In this document: one piece after another, positions 8,147 to 17,208 of the stretch | Position numbering within the stretch: the first letter of the stretch is position 1 | How the letters are laid out: the number at the start of each line of letters is the position of its first letter | Source: Miltoncostaea sp963762825 | Lineage (GTDB): Bacteria > Actinomycetota > Thermoleophilia > Miltoncostaeales > Miltoncostaeaceae | NCBI GenBank assembly: GCA_963762825.1 | Contig: CAVXLZ010000002.1 | Span: forward strand, 1 to 64,000 | Length of the DNA stretch: 64,000 bases | Reading direction: 5' to 3' | Made by a program: the position numbers and the translations under genes | The notes under the pieces: model-generated | What the model saw: only the letters and a program-made list of their open reading frames with translations | Database searches by the model: none | What the model was told of the DNA's origin: nothing

Positions 8147-10413
8147 TCAGCCCTGGCCGGAGGTGGTGATGAGTGCCTGGCGCTCGGGGCTGTCGGCCAC
8201 GACCAGCTTGCCGATGAACGCCGTGTCGATGTCGGCCACGATGATGTCGCCGACCTCGTCGCTGACGCTGCTGAAGATGCCCCGCTTGCTCATGCTGGCG
8301 GCCGCGCCGTGGTTGTCCTCGGTCGGCGTCAGGTAGTGGATCTGATCCGCCTTGTAGCGGTGGATCAGGAACAGGTGCAGCAGGGTCATGAGGCGCTTGC
8401 GGCGCAGGGACGTGTCGAACGTGTTCTGGTCGCGGACCGACAGGATGACGCTCCCGCGCCGGTCCTGGAGGCGGCTGAACACGATGTTCGCGGCCTTGGC
8501 GCCGTCGGACGTGAGCACGCTCAGCTCGAGCAGATCCGAGCCGGCGGTGTGCGGGCGCAACTGGACGCTCATCTGCTCGTCGATCTTGTTGTACGCCGCC
8601 CACTCGCCGATCCAGCCGGCCAGCGTCTTCGGCGGGACCTCGGTCTGCACCAGGTGCTGGCTCTGGGTCGAGCCCTCGCCCATGGCCTTCGTGGTCGAGG
8701 TCTGCCCGGACAGCGACATGAGGCCCGCGTCCGCGCGCGGACCGCCGACCAGGGTCTGCGGCGTGCGGTAGGGCGACTCGAGCAGTCGGAACTTCCGCTG
8801 GAGGCGCGCCAGGGCGAGCATGCCGTCCTCACGCAGGGCCGTGGTGAACTCCTCGGCGGCGAGGCCGTCGATCTGGTGGCCACCGTAGGTCATGAAGTTG
8901 AAGACGAAGCCCATCTTGCCCAACTCGATGGGGAAGTTGCGCATCTCGTCGTCGCTCATGCCGGTCGTGTCCCAATTGAAGGACGGCGACAGGTTGTAGG
9001 CGAGCATCTGATCCGGGAAGACCTCGTGGATCGCGTCGGCGAACTCCTTCGCGTCCTTCAGGTCGGCGGTCTTGGTCTCCATCCAGAGCAGGTCGGCGAA
9101 CGGCGCGGCCGCCAGCGACTTGGCGACGGCGTACGGGATGCCGCCCTGGATCTGGTAGTAGCCCTCCGGAGTCTGCGCCAGCTCGGCGTCCCAGACGACA
9201 TCCACGCCGAGCGACTTGGCCTTCGAGCGGATCTCGTACCAGGAGGCGCGCGAGGCGAAAGCGAGCCAGTCGTCGACGGTGATGTCGGGGGCCGACTCCT
9301 CGTCCGAGCGGAAGGCGATCACGTCTGCCACCGCCTGTCCGAGGGTGGTGAGGCCGGCCGCCTCCTCCCACGTGCTCAGGAATGCGTCGCCGGCCGCGTC
9401 CACGATCGCCTCGGGAGAGGTGAGCTCGCCCGAGTCGGCCTTCGCCGCGACGGCGTCGACCGCGGTCGTGACGCCGTTGGCCTCGAGCCACGCGTCGGCT
9501 TCGGCGTACTCCTCGTCGGAGACGGCGTAGATGCAGGTGACCGTTGACGTCCTCGATGCCCGCGGCGTAGAGGCGCCGCAGCACGGCGAGGAAGCCGGCC
9601 TTGTACGACGGCACCGAGGTGTTGGTGACGCCGAGGATGAAGGGCTGGTCGCGCTCGTCGCCGGAGCCGTCGAGCAGGTTGGCCGCCTCGGCGTCGGTGC
9701 GGGCGACGATGATCCCCTCCACTCCCATGATGTCGAGCTGGAAGCGAGCCGCGCTGAGGCGCTTGATCTGCTCGTCCGAGGAGACCAGGACCTTGCCGCC
9801 CTGGTGTCCGCACTTCTTGGCGCCCGGCTTCTGATCCTCGATGTGGTAGCCGGGGACGCCGACCTCGACGAAGCGCCGCACGAGGTTGCGCACGTGGGCG
9901 TCGCCGCCGTGGCCGGTGTCGGCGTCGGCGATCAGGAACGGGCGGAAGTCCACCTCGGGGGTGGCGTCGCGCTCGGCCTCGGTCATCCGGCTGCGGGCGA
10001 AGCGCTGGTTCTTGTCGGCCGTCAGCAGAGCGCGCACGAGGCCGGCGGCCTCGTCGGGCACCTGGCTGAGCGGGATAGCTGGCGAGGTCGGGCCCTGGGT
10101 CCTCGTTGGTCGAGCCCTTCGCGGAGGTCGCCCAGCCACCGAGGTAGATGCCCTCGATGCCCGCGCGCTTCATCTGCACGATCTGACCGGGCGAGTACGG
10201 TCCGAACGAGGTGATCGACTTCCCCTCGGCGAACAGCTCGCGCAGCCGGGCGTGGAACTGGGATGCGGCGTCGCGGGCCACCGTGTACTCCTGTGGCACG
10301 GTGCCCCTCTGCTCCAGCACCTGAGCCGGGGTGTGCACGCGGCTGATCCGCGCGAACCGCTCGCTCCCCATCCATGCGCGAAGTGCCTCGATCTCTTCCT
10401 CGTATGCCCCCAT
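8147..10413 (-). pseudogene. aceA: isocitrate lyase (ICL2 type), broken by two +1 frameshifts
   Basis: The first enzyme of the glyoxylate shunt (isocitrate to glyoxylate plus succinate). Three consecutive reading frames together give one collinear protein of about 754 residues, the length of the mycobacterial AceA/ICL2 type. Segment 1 runs from ATG 10413 (AAGGGG upstream) to about 10073, segment 2 from about 10072 to 9534, and segment 3 from about 9532 to 8147. The catalytic loop 'KKCGHQGGK' is intact in segment 2. At 10072-10074 the coding strand reads TATCCCGCT where TATCCGCT restores the frame. At 9533 it reads CTGCATC where CTGATC restores it. Protein similarity is uninterrupted on both sides, so sequencing error or very recent inactivation is more likely than old decay. 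No malate synthase is in the window. Confidence 0.85.
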
Positions 10414-10584
10414 GCGATGCCCCTTGTCGCGACGATTTCCTCGAAGGAGTCTACGCACGAATCACCCCCTCTTTCGGGCGGTTTCCACGTGCCGGACGGC
10501 ACAAGCACTCATCCCGACGCGCGCCTGGCACCCTGTGCCGGCGAAGCCCACTCGACGTAGGGTTCCCGCGCCGCGTTCACGCTC

Positions 10585-12414
10585 GTGGCAATCCACACGA
10601 GCAACGAGATCGATTGCGAACACCATGCCACCTCCCCCCGCAACCTGGTCAACCTGCAGTCGGTCTCCAAGGGCTACGCCGCCCGGTCGGTCCTCCGCGA
10701 CATCACGCTCGGCATCTCGGCGGGCGACCGGATCGGCGTCGTCGGGCGCAACGGCGACGGGAAGTCGACACTGCTGCGGCTGATCGCGGGGCTCGAGACG
10801 CCGGACTCGGGCCTCGTGACGCGCGCCAACGATCTCGACGTGGCCCTGATCGCCCAGGGTGACGACCTCGACGGCGCCCGGACGATCCGAGAAGAGCTCG
10901 TCGGGGGACGGCCGGATCACGAGTGGGCGGGTGACAGTTCCTTTCGCGGCGTACTCGACGGACTGCTCGGAGGGGTCGCGATGGCGCGCTTCCCGCAGGG
11001 GCTCGACACGCCGATCGATCCGCTCTCGGGTGGCGAGCGCCGGAGGGTCGCGCTGGCCCGCCTGCTGCTCCAACCACCCGAGTTGCTCCTCCTTGACGAG
11101 CCGACGAACCACCTCGATGTCGAGGGGATCGACTGGCTGGCGCGCCACCTGGCGGGGCGACGCGGCTCCCTGGTCGTCATCACCCACGATCGCTGGTTCC
11201 TCGACGCCGTCTGCACGGCGACCTGGGAGGTGGCCGACGAGGCCGTCCACCAGTACGAGGGGGGCTACGCGGCCTTCGTGCTCGCCCGTGCCGAGCGCGA
11301 CCGCCAGGAGGTCGCGCGCGACGAGCGCCGTCGCAACCTGCTGCGCAAGGAGCTCGCCTGGCTGCGCCGCGGGCCGCCCGCGCGAACCTCGAAGCCGCGC
11401 TTCCGCATCGATGCCGCGAACGCCTTGATCGCCGACGTGCCCGAGGTGCGCGACCGCGCCGAGCTACTGCGTTTCGCCTCGGCCCGCCTCGGCAAGAACG
11501 TCCTCGATGCGGAGCACGTCTCGGTGGCCTTCGGTGCGGCGCAGATCCTGAGCGATGTCACCTGGCGGCTCGGACCAGGGGACCGCGTCGCCCTCGTGGG
11601 AGTCAACGGGTCGGGCAAGACGACGTTGATCCGACTGCTCGAGGGCACGCTCTCGCCCACCTCGGGAGAGGTGAAGCGCGGCGTGACGGTCCGTCTGGCG
11701 CATCTCTCCCAGGACACCGTCGAGATCGCCGGCGACCTCAGCGTCCTCGAATCGCTCGAGCAGGTACGCCTGCGGGCGGCGCTCGGCGACGGGCGCGAGA
11801 TGACCGCGGCGACCCTCTGCGAGCGCTTCGGCTTCCGCGGAGCGCGGGGCCGCACCCGCGTGGCCGATCTCTCGGGCGGCGAGCGCAGGCGCCTTCAGCT
11901 GATGCGCCTACTGATGCAGGAGCCGAACGTCCTCCTGCTCGACGAGCCGACGAACGACCTCGACGTGGAGACGCTCACCGCGCTCGAGGATCTCCTCGAC
12001 GGCTGGCCGGGCACGCTCGTCGTGGTGAGCCACGACCGCTACTTCGTGGAGCGCGTCTGCGACGACGTCCACGCCCTGATGGGCGACGGGGGCATCCGCC
12101 ACCTCCCCGGAGGGATCGACCAGTACGTCGAGTTGCGACGCCGCTCCGGCGCCCCGCCGCCAATCCGCACTCCCGGGCCCTCGGGAGAGCCGGTGGGGAG
12201 GACGCTCCGGGAGGCGCGCAAGGACGTGCAGCGCATCGAGCGCGCCTTGGAGCGCTCGCGCGAGCGCGAGGGGGCCCTCCACGAGGAGATGGCCGCCAAC
12301 GCCTCGGATCACGAACGCCTGAGCGAGCTGAACGCCCTGCTCAGGTCGCTCGCGACGGAGCGAGACGAGCTGGAGAGCGCCTGGCTCGAGGCGTCTGAGA
12401 TCCTGGAGGGTTGA
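10585..12414 (+). CDS. ABC-F family ATPase
   Basis: A 609-residue protein with two ABC ATPase domains and no membrane segments. Domain 1 has Walker A 'GRNGDGKST' (about residue 54), signature LSGGERRR and Walker B 'LLLLDEPTNHLD'. Domain 2 has 'GVNGSGKTT', a second LSGGERRR and 'LLLDEPTNDLD'. The C-terminal 70 residues look like a coiled coil. This is the architecture of ABC-F proteins (EttA/Uup/resistance types), which act on the ribosome or its nascent chain. The subtype cannot be assigned. Start GTG 10585 is tentative because no good Shine-Dalgarno precedes it. It is divergent from the isocitrate lyase gene. Confidence 0.9.
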   Translation: MAIHTSNEIDCEHHATSPRNLVNLQSVSKGYAARSVLRDITLGISAGDRIGVVGRNGDGKSTLLRLIAGLETPDSGLVTRANDLDVALIAQGDDLDGARTIREELVGGRPDHEWAGDSSFRGVLDGLLGGVAMARFPQGLDTPIDPLSGGERRRVALARLLLQPPELLLLDEPTNHLDVEGIDWLARHLAGRRGSLVVITHDRWFLDAVCTATWEVADEAVHQYEGGYAAFVLARAERDRQEVARDERRRNLLRKELAWLRRGPPARTSKPRFRIDAANALIADVPEVRDRAELLRFASARLGKNVLDAEHVSVAFGAAQILSDVTWRLGPGDRVALVGVNGSGKTTLIRLLEGTLSPTSGEVKRGVTVRLAHLSQDTVEIAGDLSVLESLEQVRLRAALGDGREMTAATLCERFGFRGARGRTRVADLSGGERRRLQLMRLLMQEPNVLLLDEPTNDLDVETLTALEDLLDGWPGTLVVVSHDRYFVERVCDDVHALMGDGGIRHLPGGIDQYVELRRRSGAPPPIRTPGPSGEPVGRTLREARKDVQRIERALERSREREGALHEEMAANASDHERLSELNALLRSLATERDELESAWLEASEILEG

Positions 12415-12435
12415 CCGCCAGAAGCCCCGGGGCCC

Positions 12436-13371
12436 TCAGACCAGCGACAACGGGCTGGCGATGGCGTCGAGAACTTCGGAGAGCACGCGGCCGGTCTCGG
12501 CGTGGGGAACCTGGCAGGTGCCTGCCGCCCGGTGGCCTCCGCCGCCGTAGCGCAGCATCACCTCGCCGATGTCCACCGCCGACGAGCGGTCGATGATCGA
12601 GCGCCCCACGGCGAGCACGGTGTTCTGGCGCTCCTTGCCCCAGAGCACGTGCACCGACACCCGAGCCTCCGGGTTGAGGGCGTAGATCATGAACCGGTTG
12701 CCCGCGTGGATGATCTCCTCTTCACGCAGGTCCACGATGACCACGTCGCGGTCGATCCGGGCCACCCGCCGCAGCTGGGCCACGAACAGCTCGCTCTGGT
12801 CCTCGTAGAGGCGGACGCGCTCGGCGACGTCGGGCAGCGCCAGGATCTCCTCGACCGTCTCGTGACGCATGCAGGCCTCGATCAGGTTCATCATCAGCTC
12901 GTAGTTCGAGATGCGGAAGTCCCGGAAGCGCCCGAGGCCGGTGCGGCTGTCCATCAGGAAGTTGAGGAGCGTCCAGCCGGAGGGAGCGAGCACCTCGTCG
13001 ACCTCGTAGGCGGCGGAGTCGGCCTTGTTGACCGCCGCCATCAGGCCCGGGGGGACCATCGGGAAGCGGAACTGTCCGCCGAAGTGGTCGTAGACCACGC
13101 GGGCGGCCGACGGGGCCTTGGCCACGATCACGTGGTTGTTGGCCGTCGCGCCGGTGCGCAGCGACTCGGAGTGGTGGTGATCGAAGACCATGTGCGCCGC
13201 GGGCGCGTGCGGGAGGTTGGTGAGGATGTCGCGCCCCGTGATCTCTACGATCCCGTCCTGGACGTCCTTCGGGTGCACGAACGTGATCTCGTCGATCAGG
13301 TCGAGGTGGCGCAGCAGAACCGCGCACACAAGGCCGTCGAAATCGCTGCGGGTCACAAGGCGGTGCTTCAC
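12436..13371 (-). CDS. DHH/DHHA1-family phosphoesterase
   Basis: A 311-residue protein with the DHH metal-site motifs 'RSDFDG' near the N-terminus and 'DHHHSE' (about residue 64), plus a C-terminal DHHA1 motif 'RYGGGGHRAAGTCQ'. Relatives include nano-RNases (NrnA), c-di-AMP/pApA phosphodiesterases and exopolyphosphatases. The long middle region 'SGWTLLNFLMDSRTGLGRF' is typical of a less studied subgroup, so the substrate is not assigned. GTG 13371 is chosen because AGGAGG sits 8 nt upstream. Confidence 0.8.
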   Translation of the reverse strand: MKHRLVTRSDFDGLVCAVLLRHLDLIDEITFVHPKDVQDGIVEITGRDILTNLPHAPAAHMVFDHHHSESLRTGATANNHVIVAKAPSAARVVYDHFGGQFRFPMVPPGLMAAVNKADSAAYEVDEVLAPSGWTLLNFLMDSRTGLGRFRDFRISNYELMMNLIEACMRHETVEEILALPDVAERVRLYEDQSELFVAQLRRVARIDRDVVIVDLREEEIIHAGNRFMIYALNPEARVSVHVLWGKERQNTVLAVGRSIIDRSSAVDIGEVMLRYGGGGHRAAGTCQVPHAETGRVLSEVLDAIASPLSLV

Positions 13372-13619
13372 GGGGTGTCCTCCTCGAAGGATCATCTCTG
13401 CCTCGGCATCGATCCCCCATCGGCCTCATCGGGTGCCCACTCAACCTCCGGGAGTGCCCACGCGCGTTTTTTCCGCGTGCGTGTCGATCTCGCCCCCGCT
13501 CGTTCGACGCATCGACGACGGGCCGGAGCTGGTCCTTCGGGAGTTGATGTGTCTGCCGAGGACGCCGCCTCGCGATGAGATGCAGCCGGAAGCCGCCGCT
13601 GGAGTCCTGAATCAGAACG

Positions 13620-14741
13620 CTAGGCGGCGGCCTCCGCGAACGCCCACTCGAGCCATGGCAGGAGCGCCTCCAGATCGGAGGTCTCCACCGTGGCCCCGCA
13701 CCAGATGCGCAGACCCGGAGGAGCGTCGCGGTAGGAGCCGACGTCGAGGGCGACGCCCTCGGCTGCGAGCAGCTTCACCATCGTCTTCGGCACCGCCTCG
13801 TCGGCCTCGAGCACGAGGCACACCGAGGTGTTCGATCGGGTCTCGGGGCGCACCGCGAGGTTTCGCGCCCATGGCGTGCGTTCCATCCAACCCTCCAGCA
13901 CCGCTGCGTTCGCGTCCGCGCGCCCCCGTAGGGCGGCGAGGCCGCCGATGCCGGCTGCCCACTCGAGCGCAGCGATGCAGTCCTCGACGCAGAGCATCGA
14001 GGGCGTGTTGATGGTCTCGCCCTCGAAGATCCCCTTGATCAGCGTGCCGCCCTTGGTGAGACGGAAGATCTTCGGCATCGGCCACGTCGGCGTGTGGCTC
14101 TCGAGCCGCTCCACAGCCCGCGGGCCGAGCACGATGACGCCGTGGGCGCCCTCTCCACCGAGGACCTTCTGCCAGGAGAAGGTCACGACGTCGAGCTTCG
14201 CGAAGTCGAGGTCCTGTGCGAAGACCGCCGAGGTGGCGTCGCAGATCGTGAGGCCCTCGCGGTCGGAGGGGATCCAGGCCGAGTCGGGCACGCGGACGCC
14301 CGAGGTGGTGCCGTTCCAGGGGAAGACCACGTCGTGGGTGAAATCGACCTGGGCGAGGTCGGGCAGCTCACCGTAGGGCGCCGTCAGGGTGCGGGTCCCG
14401 TCGAGCTTCAGCTGCTTCACGACGTCGGTGACCCAGCCCTGCCCGAAGCTCTCCCAGGCGAGCACGTCGACCGGCCGGGGGCCGAGCAGAGACCAGAGTG
14501 CCATCTCGACGGCGCCGGTGTCGGAGGCCGGCACGATCCCGATGAGGTGTCCCTCGGGCACCTCGAGCACCTGCCGGGTCAGCTCGATCGACCGTCGCAG
14601 GCGGGCCTTGCCCTCGGCCGAGCGGTGCGAGCGGCCGACAGGGGCCGCCGAGAGCAGTCCGGGCGACCACCCCGGGAACTTGGCACAGGGTCCGGATGAG
14701 AAGTGCGGTTTCGCCGGGCGCACCGGCGGCTTGGAAGGCAA
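13620..14741 (-). CDS. serC: phosphoserine aminotransferase
   Basis: A 373-residue PLP enzyme of the actinobacterial SerC type (class V aminotransferase), converting 3-phosphohydroxypyruvate plus glutamate to phosphoserine. Landmarks are 'HFSSGPCAKFPGW' at the N-terminus, 'HRSAEGKARL' and the PLP-lysine segment 'TFSWQKVLGGEGAHG'. The TTG start has GGGGGA 8 nt upstream. No other serine-pathway gene is adjacent. A cupin gene lies upstream on the same strand. Confidence 0.93.
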   Translation of the reverse strand: MPSKPPVRPAKPHFSSGPCAKFPGWSPGLLSAAPVGRSHRSAEGKARLRRSIELTRQVLEVPEGHLIGIVPASDTGAVEMALWSLLGPRPVDVLAWESFGQGWVTDVVKQLKLDGTRTLTAPYGELPDLAQVDFTHDVVFPWNGTTSGVRVPDSAWIPSDREGLTICDATSAVFAQDLDFAKLDVVTFSWQKVLGGEGAHGVIVLGPRAVERLESHTPTWPMPKIFRLTKGGTLIKGIFEGETINTPSMLCVEDCIAALEWAAGIGGLAALRGRADANAAVLEGWMERTPWARNLAVRPETRSNTSVCLVLEADEAVPKTMVKLLAAEGVALDVGSYRDAPPGLRIWCGATVETSDLEALLPWLEWAFAEAAA

Positions 14742-14816
14742 CGTCGCTATCCCCCAGTCTTCGTCGGCGGCGCATCCTTGCAGACCGACGGCCCCCCGGC
14801 CGGGCCGGGCTCGGCC

Positions 14817-15170
14817 TCAGAGAGGGGCCTTCGGGGCGGCGGTGCGCGGATCGCCGGTGTTCGGCAGGCCCGTTGGTTCGATCAACAGAACCGCGGCCTC
14901 GGATGCGGCGCGGGGACGGTGCACGACCCCCGCCGGCACCACGCAGAGATCCCCCGGCCCGAGAACGACGCTCTCGCCTCCCTCACGGTCCAGCGTCACC
15001 TCTCCCTCGATCACCAGGAAGAAGTCGTCGCTGTCCTCATGGCGGTGGACCGGGAACTCTCCGGCGAGCTTCACGACCATGACGTCGTTCGTGTTGTACG
15101 TCGCAACCACCCTCGGATCCCAGTGGGCGTTGACGCGGGAGAGCTTCTCCTTCAGATCGACCCTCTCCAT
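14817..15170 (-). CDS. cupin-domain protein
   Basis: A 117-residue single cupin. Motif 1 'PVHRHEDSDDFFLVIEGEV' supplies two His and the acidic metal ligand, and motif 2 'GPGDLCVVPAGVVHRP' supplies the third His. The metal site therefore looks complete. The small size fits a metal-dependent isomerase, dioxygenase or sensor, and no specific reaction can be assigned. A GGAGGG Shine-Dalgarno lies before the ATG. Confidence 0.8.
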   Translation of the reverse strand: MERVDLKEKLSRVNAHWDPRVVATYNTNDVMVVKLAGEFPVHRHEDSDDFFLVIEGEVTLDREGGESVVLGPGDLCVVPAGVVHRPRAASEAAVLLIEPTGLPNTGDPRTAAPKAPL

Positions 15171-15198
15171 CTCCGCGCGCCCTCCGCCGCCCGGAGCA

Positions 15199-16098
15199 TC
15201 AGCCGCGGCGGCGCATGACCTGTGCCGAGACCCAACGCACCCATTCGTTCAGGCCCTCGTCCCCCGCCTGCGCGCCGACGGTGAAGATGGCGAGGCCGGG
15301 GCATCGCTGCTTCAGGGAAGCCACCGCATCCCGCGCCGCCCCCTCCGGGGCGGCGTCCAGATGGGTCACGACCACCGCCTGCGCATCGGCGAGTCGGTTC
15401 GCCGTGAGATCGTCGATCTCCAGAACCGCCGCGACCGCCACCTGCAGGTCCTCCCCGATGCCGTGCGCGAGGTCGAGATCCCCGTCGCGATCCTCGACGA
15501 GGATCAACTCGGACTCGGCCAGACGGGCCACCACCCGCTCGAGCCCCGAGCGCCAGTGCGCGGAGGGCTCGACCACCTCGGTGACCCCCGCGGGGGCGGC
15601 GTCGTCCGGCGTGGCCGTCGAGCCGTTGGCCTGGACCACGACGGTCTCGAACTGGCCGAGGTGGGCCAGCGAGCGCATGATCAGAGTGGTCTTGCCGGCG
15701 CCCTCGCGGCCGGCGATCCGGATGACGGTCGGGCGCGGGTGCCGGCGCCCGATGCCGCGCCCGAGCGCGGTGCGCAGGATGCCGAGCACATCGGAGCGCG
15801 TGATCACGCCCACGGGCAGTCCGGCCTCGCGCACCAGCACCGCCTCGGCGTCGCCCATCAGGGCACGCATCCCCGAGTCGGCATCCGCCTCCGAGGAGAC
15901 CTCATCGACCCGGTCGCGACCGAGGGCCAGCACGCGCCCGTCCTCGGTCGAGACCCACACCCCGAGGAGGAGCCCGTTCTCCACGATCGGCAGGTGATGG
16001 ACCCCGGCGTCCTCCATCAGGCGCCGCAGGGCATCACGGTCGTGCTCGGCTGCCGACACGAGGATCGGATGCGCGCTCATCACGTCCTTGGCCCTCAT
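15199..16098 (-). CDS. CBS pair fused to a HypB/UreG-like P-loop GTPase domain
   Basis: A 299-residue protein. Residues 1-125 form two CBS domains (MRAKDVMSAHPILV and 'GVITRSDVLGIL'). Residues about 135-299 carry a P-loop 'IAGREGAGKTTLIMR' and the layout of the metallochaperone GTPases HypB/UreG, including 'ELILVEDRDGDLDL' and 'VVVTHLDAAP'. The latter sits where NKxD is expected, so the guanine-specificity motif is altered. Nucleotide sensing by CBS coupled to a GTPase switch is inferred. ATG 16098 overlaps the universal stress protein stop by 4 bp, so the two are co-translated. No hydrogenase or urease genes are nearby. Confidence 0.78.
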   Translation of the reverse strand: MRAKDVMSAHPILVSAAEHDRDALRRLMEDAGVHHLPIVENGLLLGVWVSTEDGRVLALGRDRVDEVSSEADADSGMRALMGDAEAVLVREAGLPVGVITRSDVLGILRTALGRGIGRRHPRPTVIRIAGREGAGKTTLIMRSLAHLGQFETVVVQANGSTATPDDAAPAGVTEVVEPSAHWRSGLERVVARLAESELILVEDRDGDLDLAHGIGEDLQVAVAAVLEIDDLTANRLADAQAVVVTHLDAAPEGAARDAVASLKQRCPGLAIFTVGAQAGDEGLNEWVRWVSAQVMRRRG

Positions 16099-16559
16099 CG
16101 CCCCTCCGCTGCGGTCGTGGCTGAGGCCGCCGCGGAGACGGAGGACGCCTCCCGGACCACCAGTACCGGGCACGGCGCATGGTCCGCGAGGTGGCGGCTG
16201 ACGCTGCCGTGCATCGCCGCCCCCCACCCCTCATGATGGCGGGCGCATACGAGCAGATCAGCACCCGCGGCCTCCGCCCAGCGACATATCTCCGGACCCG
16301 CCTGCCCTTCCAGGAAGACCGGCTCGGCGCCGGGGATCTCCCCGGCGCGAACCGAGAGCCACCGTCGCTCGACCGCGTTGATGTCGCGGGGCGACACGAT
16401 CGTCTCGCCCTCGACCGTCCCGACGAGCAGCGGGTGGGGGGAGACGTGCACGAGGCTGAGAACGGTCGCGCCTGAGCTGCACAGGCCGCGTGCGTGAGCG
16501 ATGGCAGCGATGTGCGCAGGCGAATCGTCGATGCAGCAACCGATGTGCCGGTACGTCAT
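16095..16559 (-). CDS. universal stress protein (UspA family)
   Basis: A 154-residue single Usp domain opening 'MTYRHIGCCIDDSPA' and closing with 'HGSVSRHLADHAPCPVLVV', the G-x9-[GS] nucleotide-binding region of ATP-binding Usp proteins in slightly changed form. It forms an operon with the CBS-GTPase gene and is divergent from a second Usp gene 170 bp away. A -10 element (TAGCGT) exactly 6 nt upstream of the ATG implies a leaderless transcript. Confidence 0.85.
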   Translation of the reverse strand: MTYRHIGCCIDDSPAHIAAIAHARGLCSSGATVLSLVHVSPHPLLVGTVEGETIVSPRDINAVERRWLSVRAGEIPGAEPVFLEGQAGPEICRWAEAAGADLLVCARHHEGWGAAMHGSVSRHLADHAPCPVLVVREASSVSAAASATTAAEGR

Positions 16560-16565
16560 GCCCTC

Positions 16566-16571
16566 ACGCTA
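16566..16571 (-). promoter_or_regulatory. -10 element for leaderless usp transcript
   Basis: TAGCGT on the minus strand is separated by 6 nt from the ATG at 16559, with no Shine-Dalgarno between them. Confidence 0.5.
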
Positions 16572-16728
16572 CGGCGTGGTGGAGATCGCCGCCAGTGGTG
16601 CATTCCCGGCCATCCCGCTGCGGCCTTCCCGAAACGGCCCCGCATCCCTCCCGGACGCGATTCCCGACCCGGGGCCTAGTGTTGCGACGAAGGCCGTTGG
16701 GACGGCGATCGGGGATGGGAGGGTTTCG

Positions 16729-17208
16729 ATGAAGAGGCCATACGACAGGATCGCGTGCTGCGTCGATCGGGACGAAATGGCCGGGTACGTGTTGCGCGAG
16801 GGCATCCGCCTCGCCGATGAGGGCGGAGCGCTGGATGTCGTGCACGTGGTCGCACCCCCGCACACGGTGCTCGCCGGCCCCTTCGCGTACGTCGCGCCCG
16901 TCGTGGAGGTATCGAGGGAGTCGGAGGCCTGGCTCAAGGGCCTCGCCGGGGAGATTCCCGGTGCCACGCCGGTGCTGCTCGACGGATCGCCCGCGCGAGA
17001 GCTCTGCGCGTGGGCTCGCGCGACCGGGGTCGACCTGATCGTCGCGGCAGCCGACCGCGGCTTCGTGGAGCGCGCGATCCTCGGTGGGTTCGCTTCCTAT
17101 ATCGCCTACCACGCGCCCTGCTCGGTGCTCCTCGTGCACCGGCCGGAGGACGAGCAGGTGGTCGCCGAGCCGGCGTCTGGAGAGGAGCGCGCTAGTACGG
17201 ACCGATGA
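16729..17208 (+). CDS. universal stress protein (UspA family)
   Basis: A 159-residue Usp-fold protein opening 'MKRPYDRIACCVDRDEMAG' and closing with 'GGFASYIAYHAPCSVLLVHRP', the same layout as the divergent Usp at 16095-16559, so the two look like diverged paralogues. GGGAGGG lies 5 nt before the ATG. Its tail overlaps the convergent kinase-like gene by 17 bp. The neighbourhood (CBS proteins, gas-sensor kinase) suggests a stress or hypoxia role. Confidence 0.84.
   Translation: MKRPYDRIACCVDRDEMAGYVLREGIRLADEGGALDVVHVVAPPHTVLAGPFAYVAPVVEVSRESEAWLKGLAGEIPGATPVLLDGSPARELCAWARATGVDLIVAAADRGFVERAILGGFASYIAYHAPCSVLLVHRPEDEQVVAEPASGEERASTDR

Noticed and set aside
16560..16728. DevR-type 20-bp palindrome between the two usp genes
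   Set aside because: G/C-rich half-site-like sequences occur but none forms a convincing palindrome by eye.
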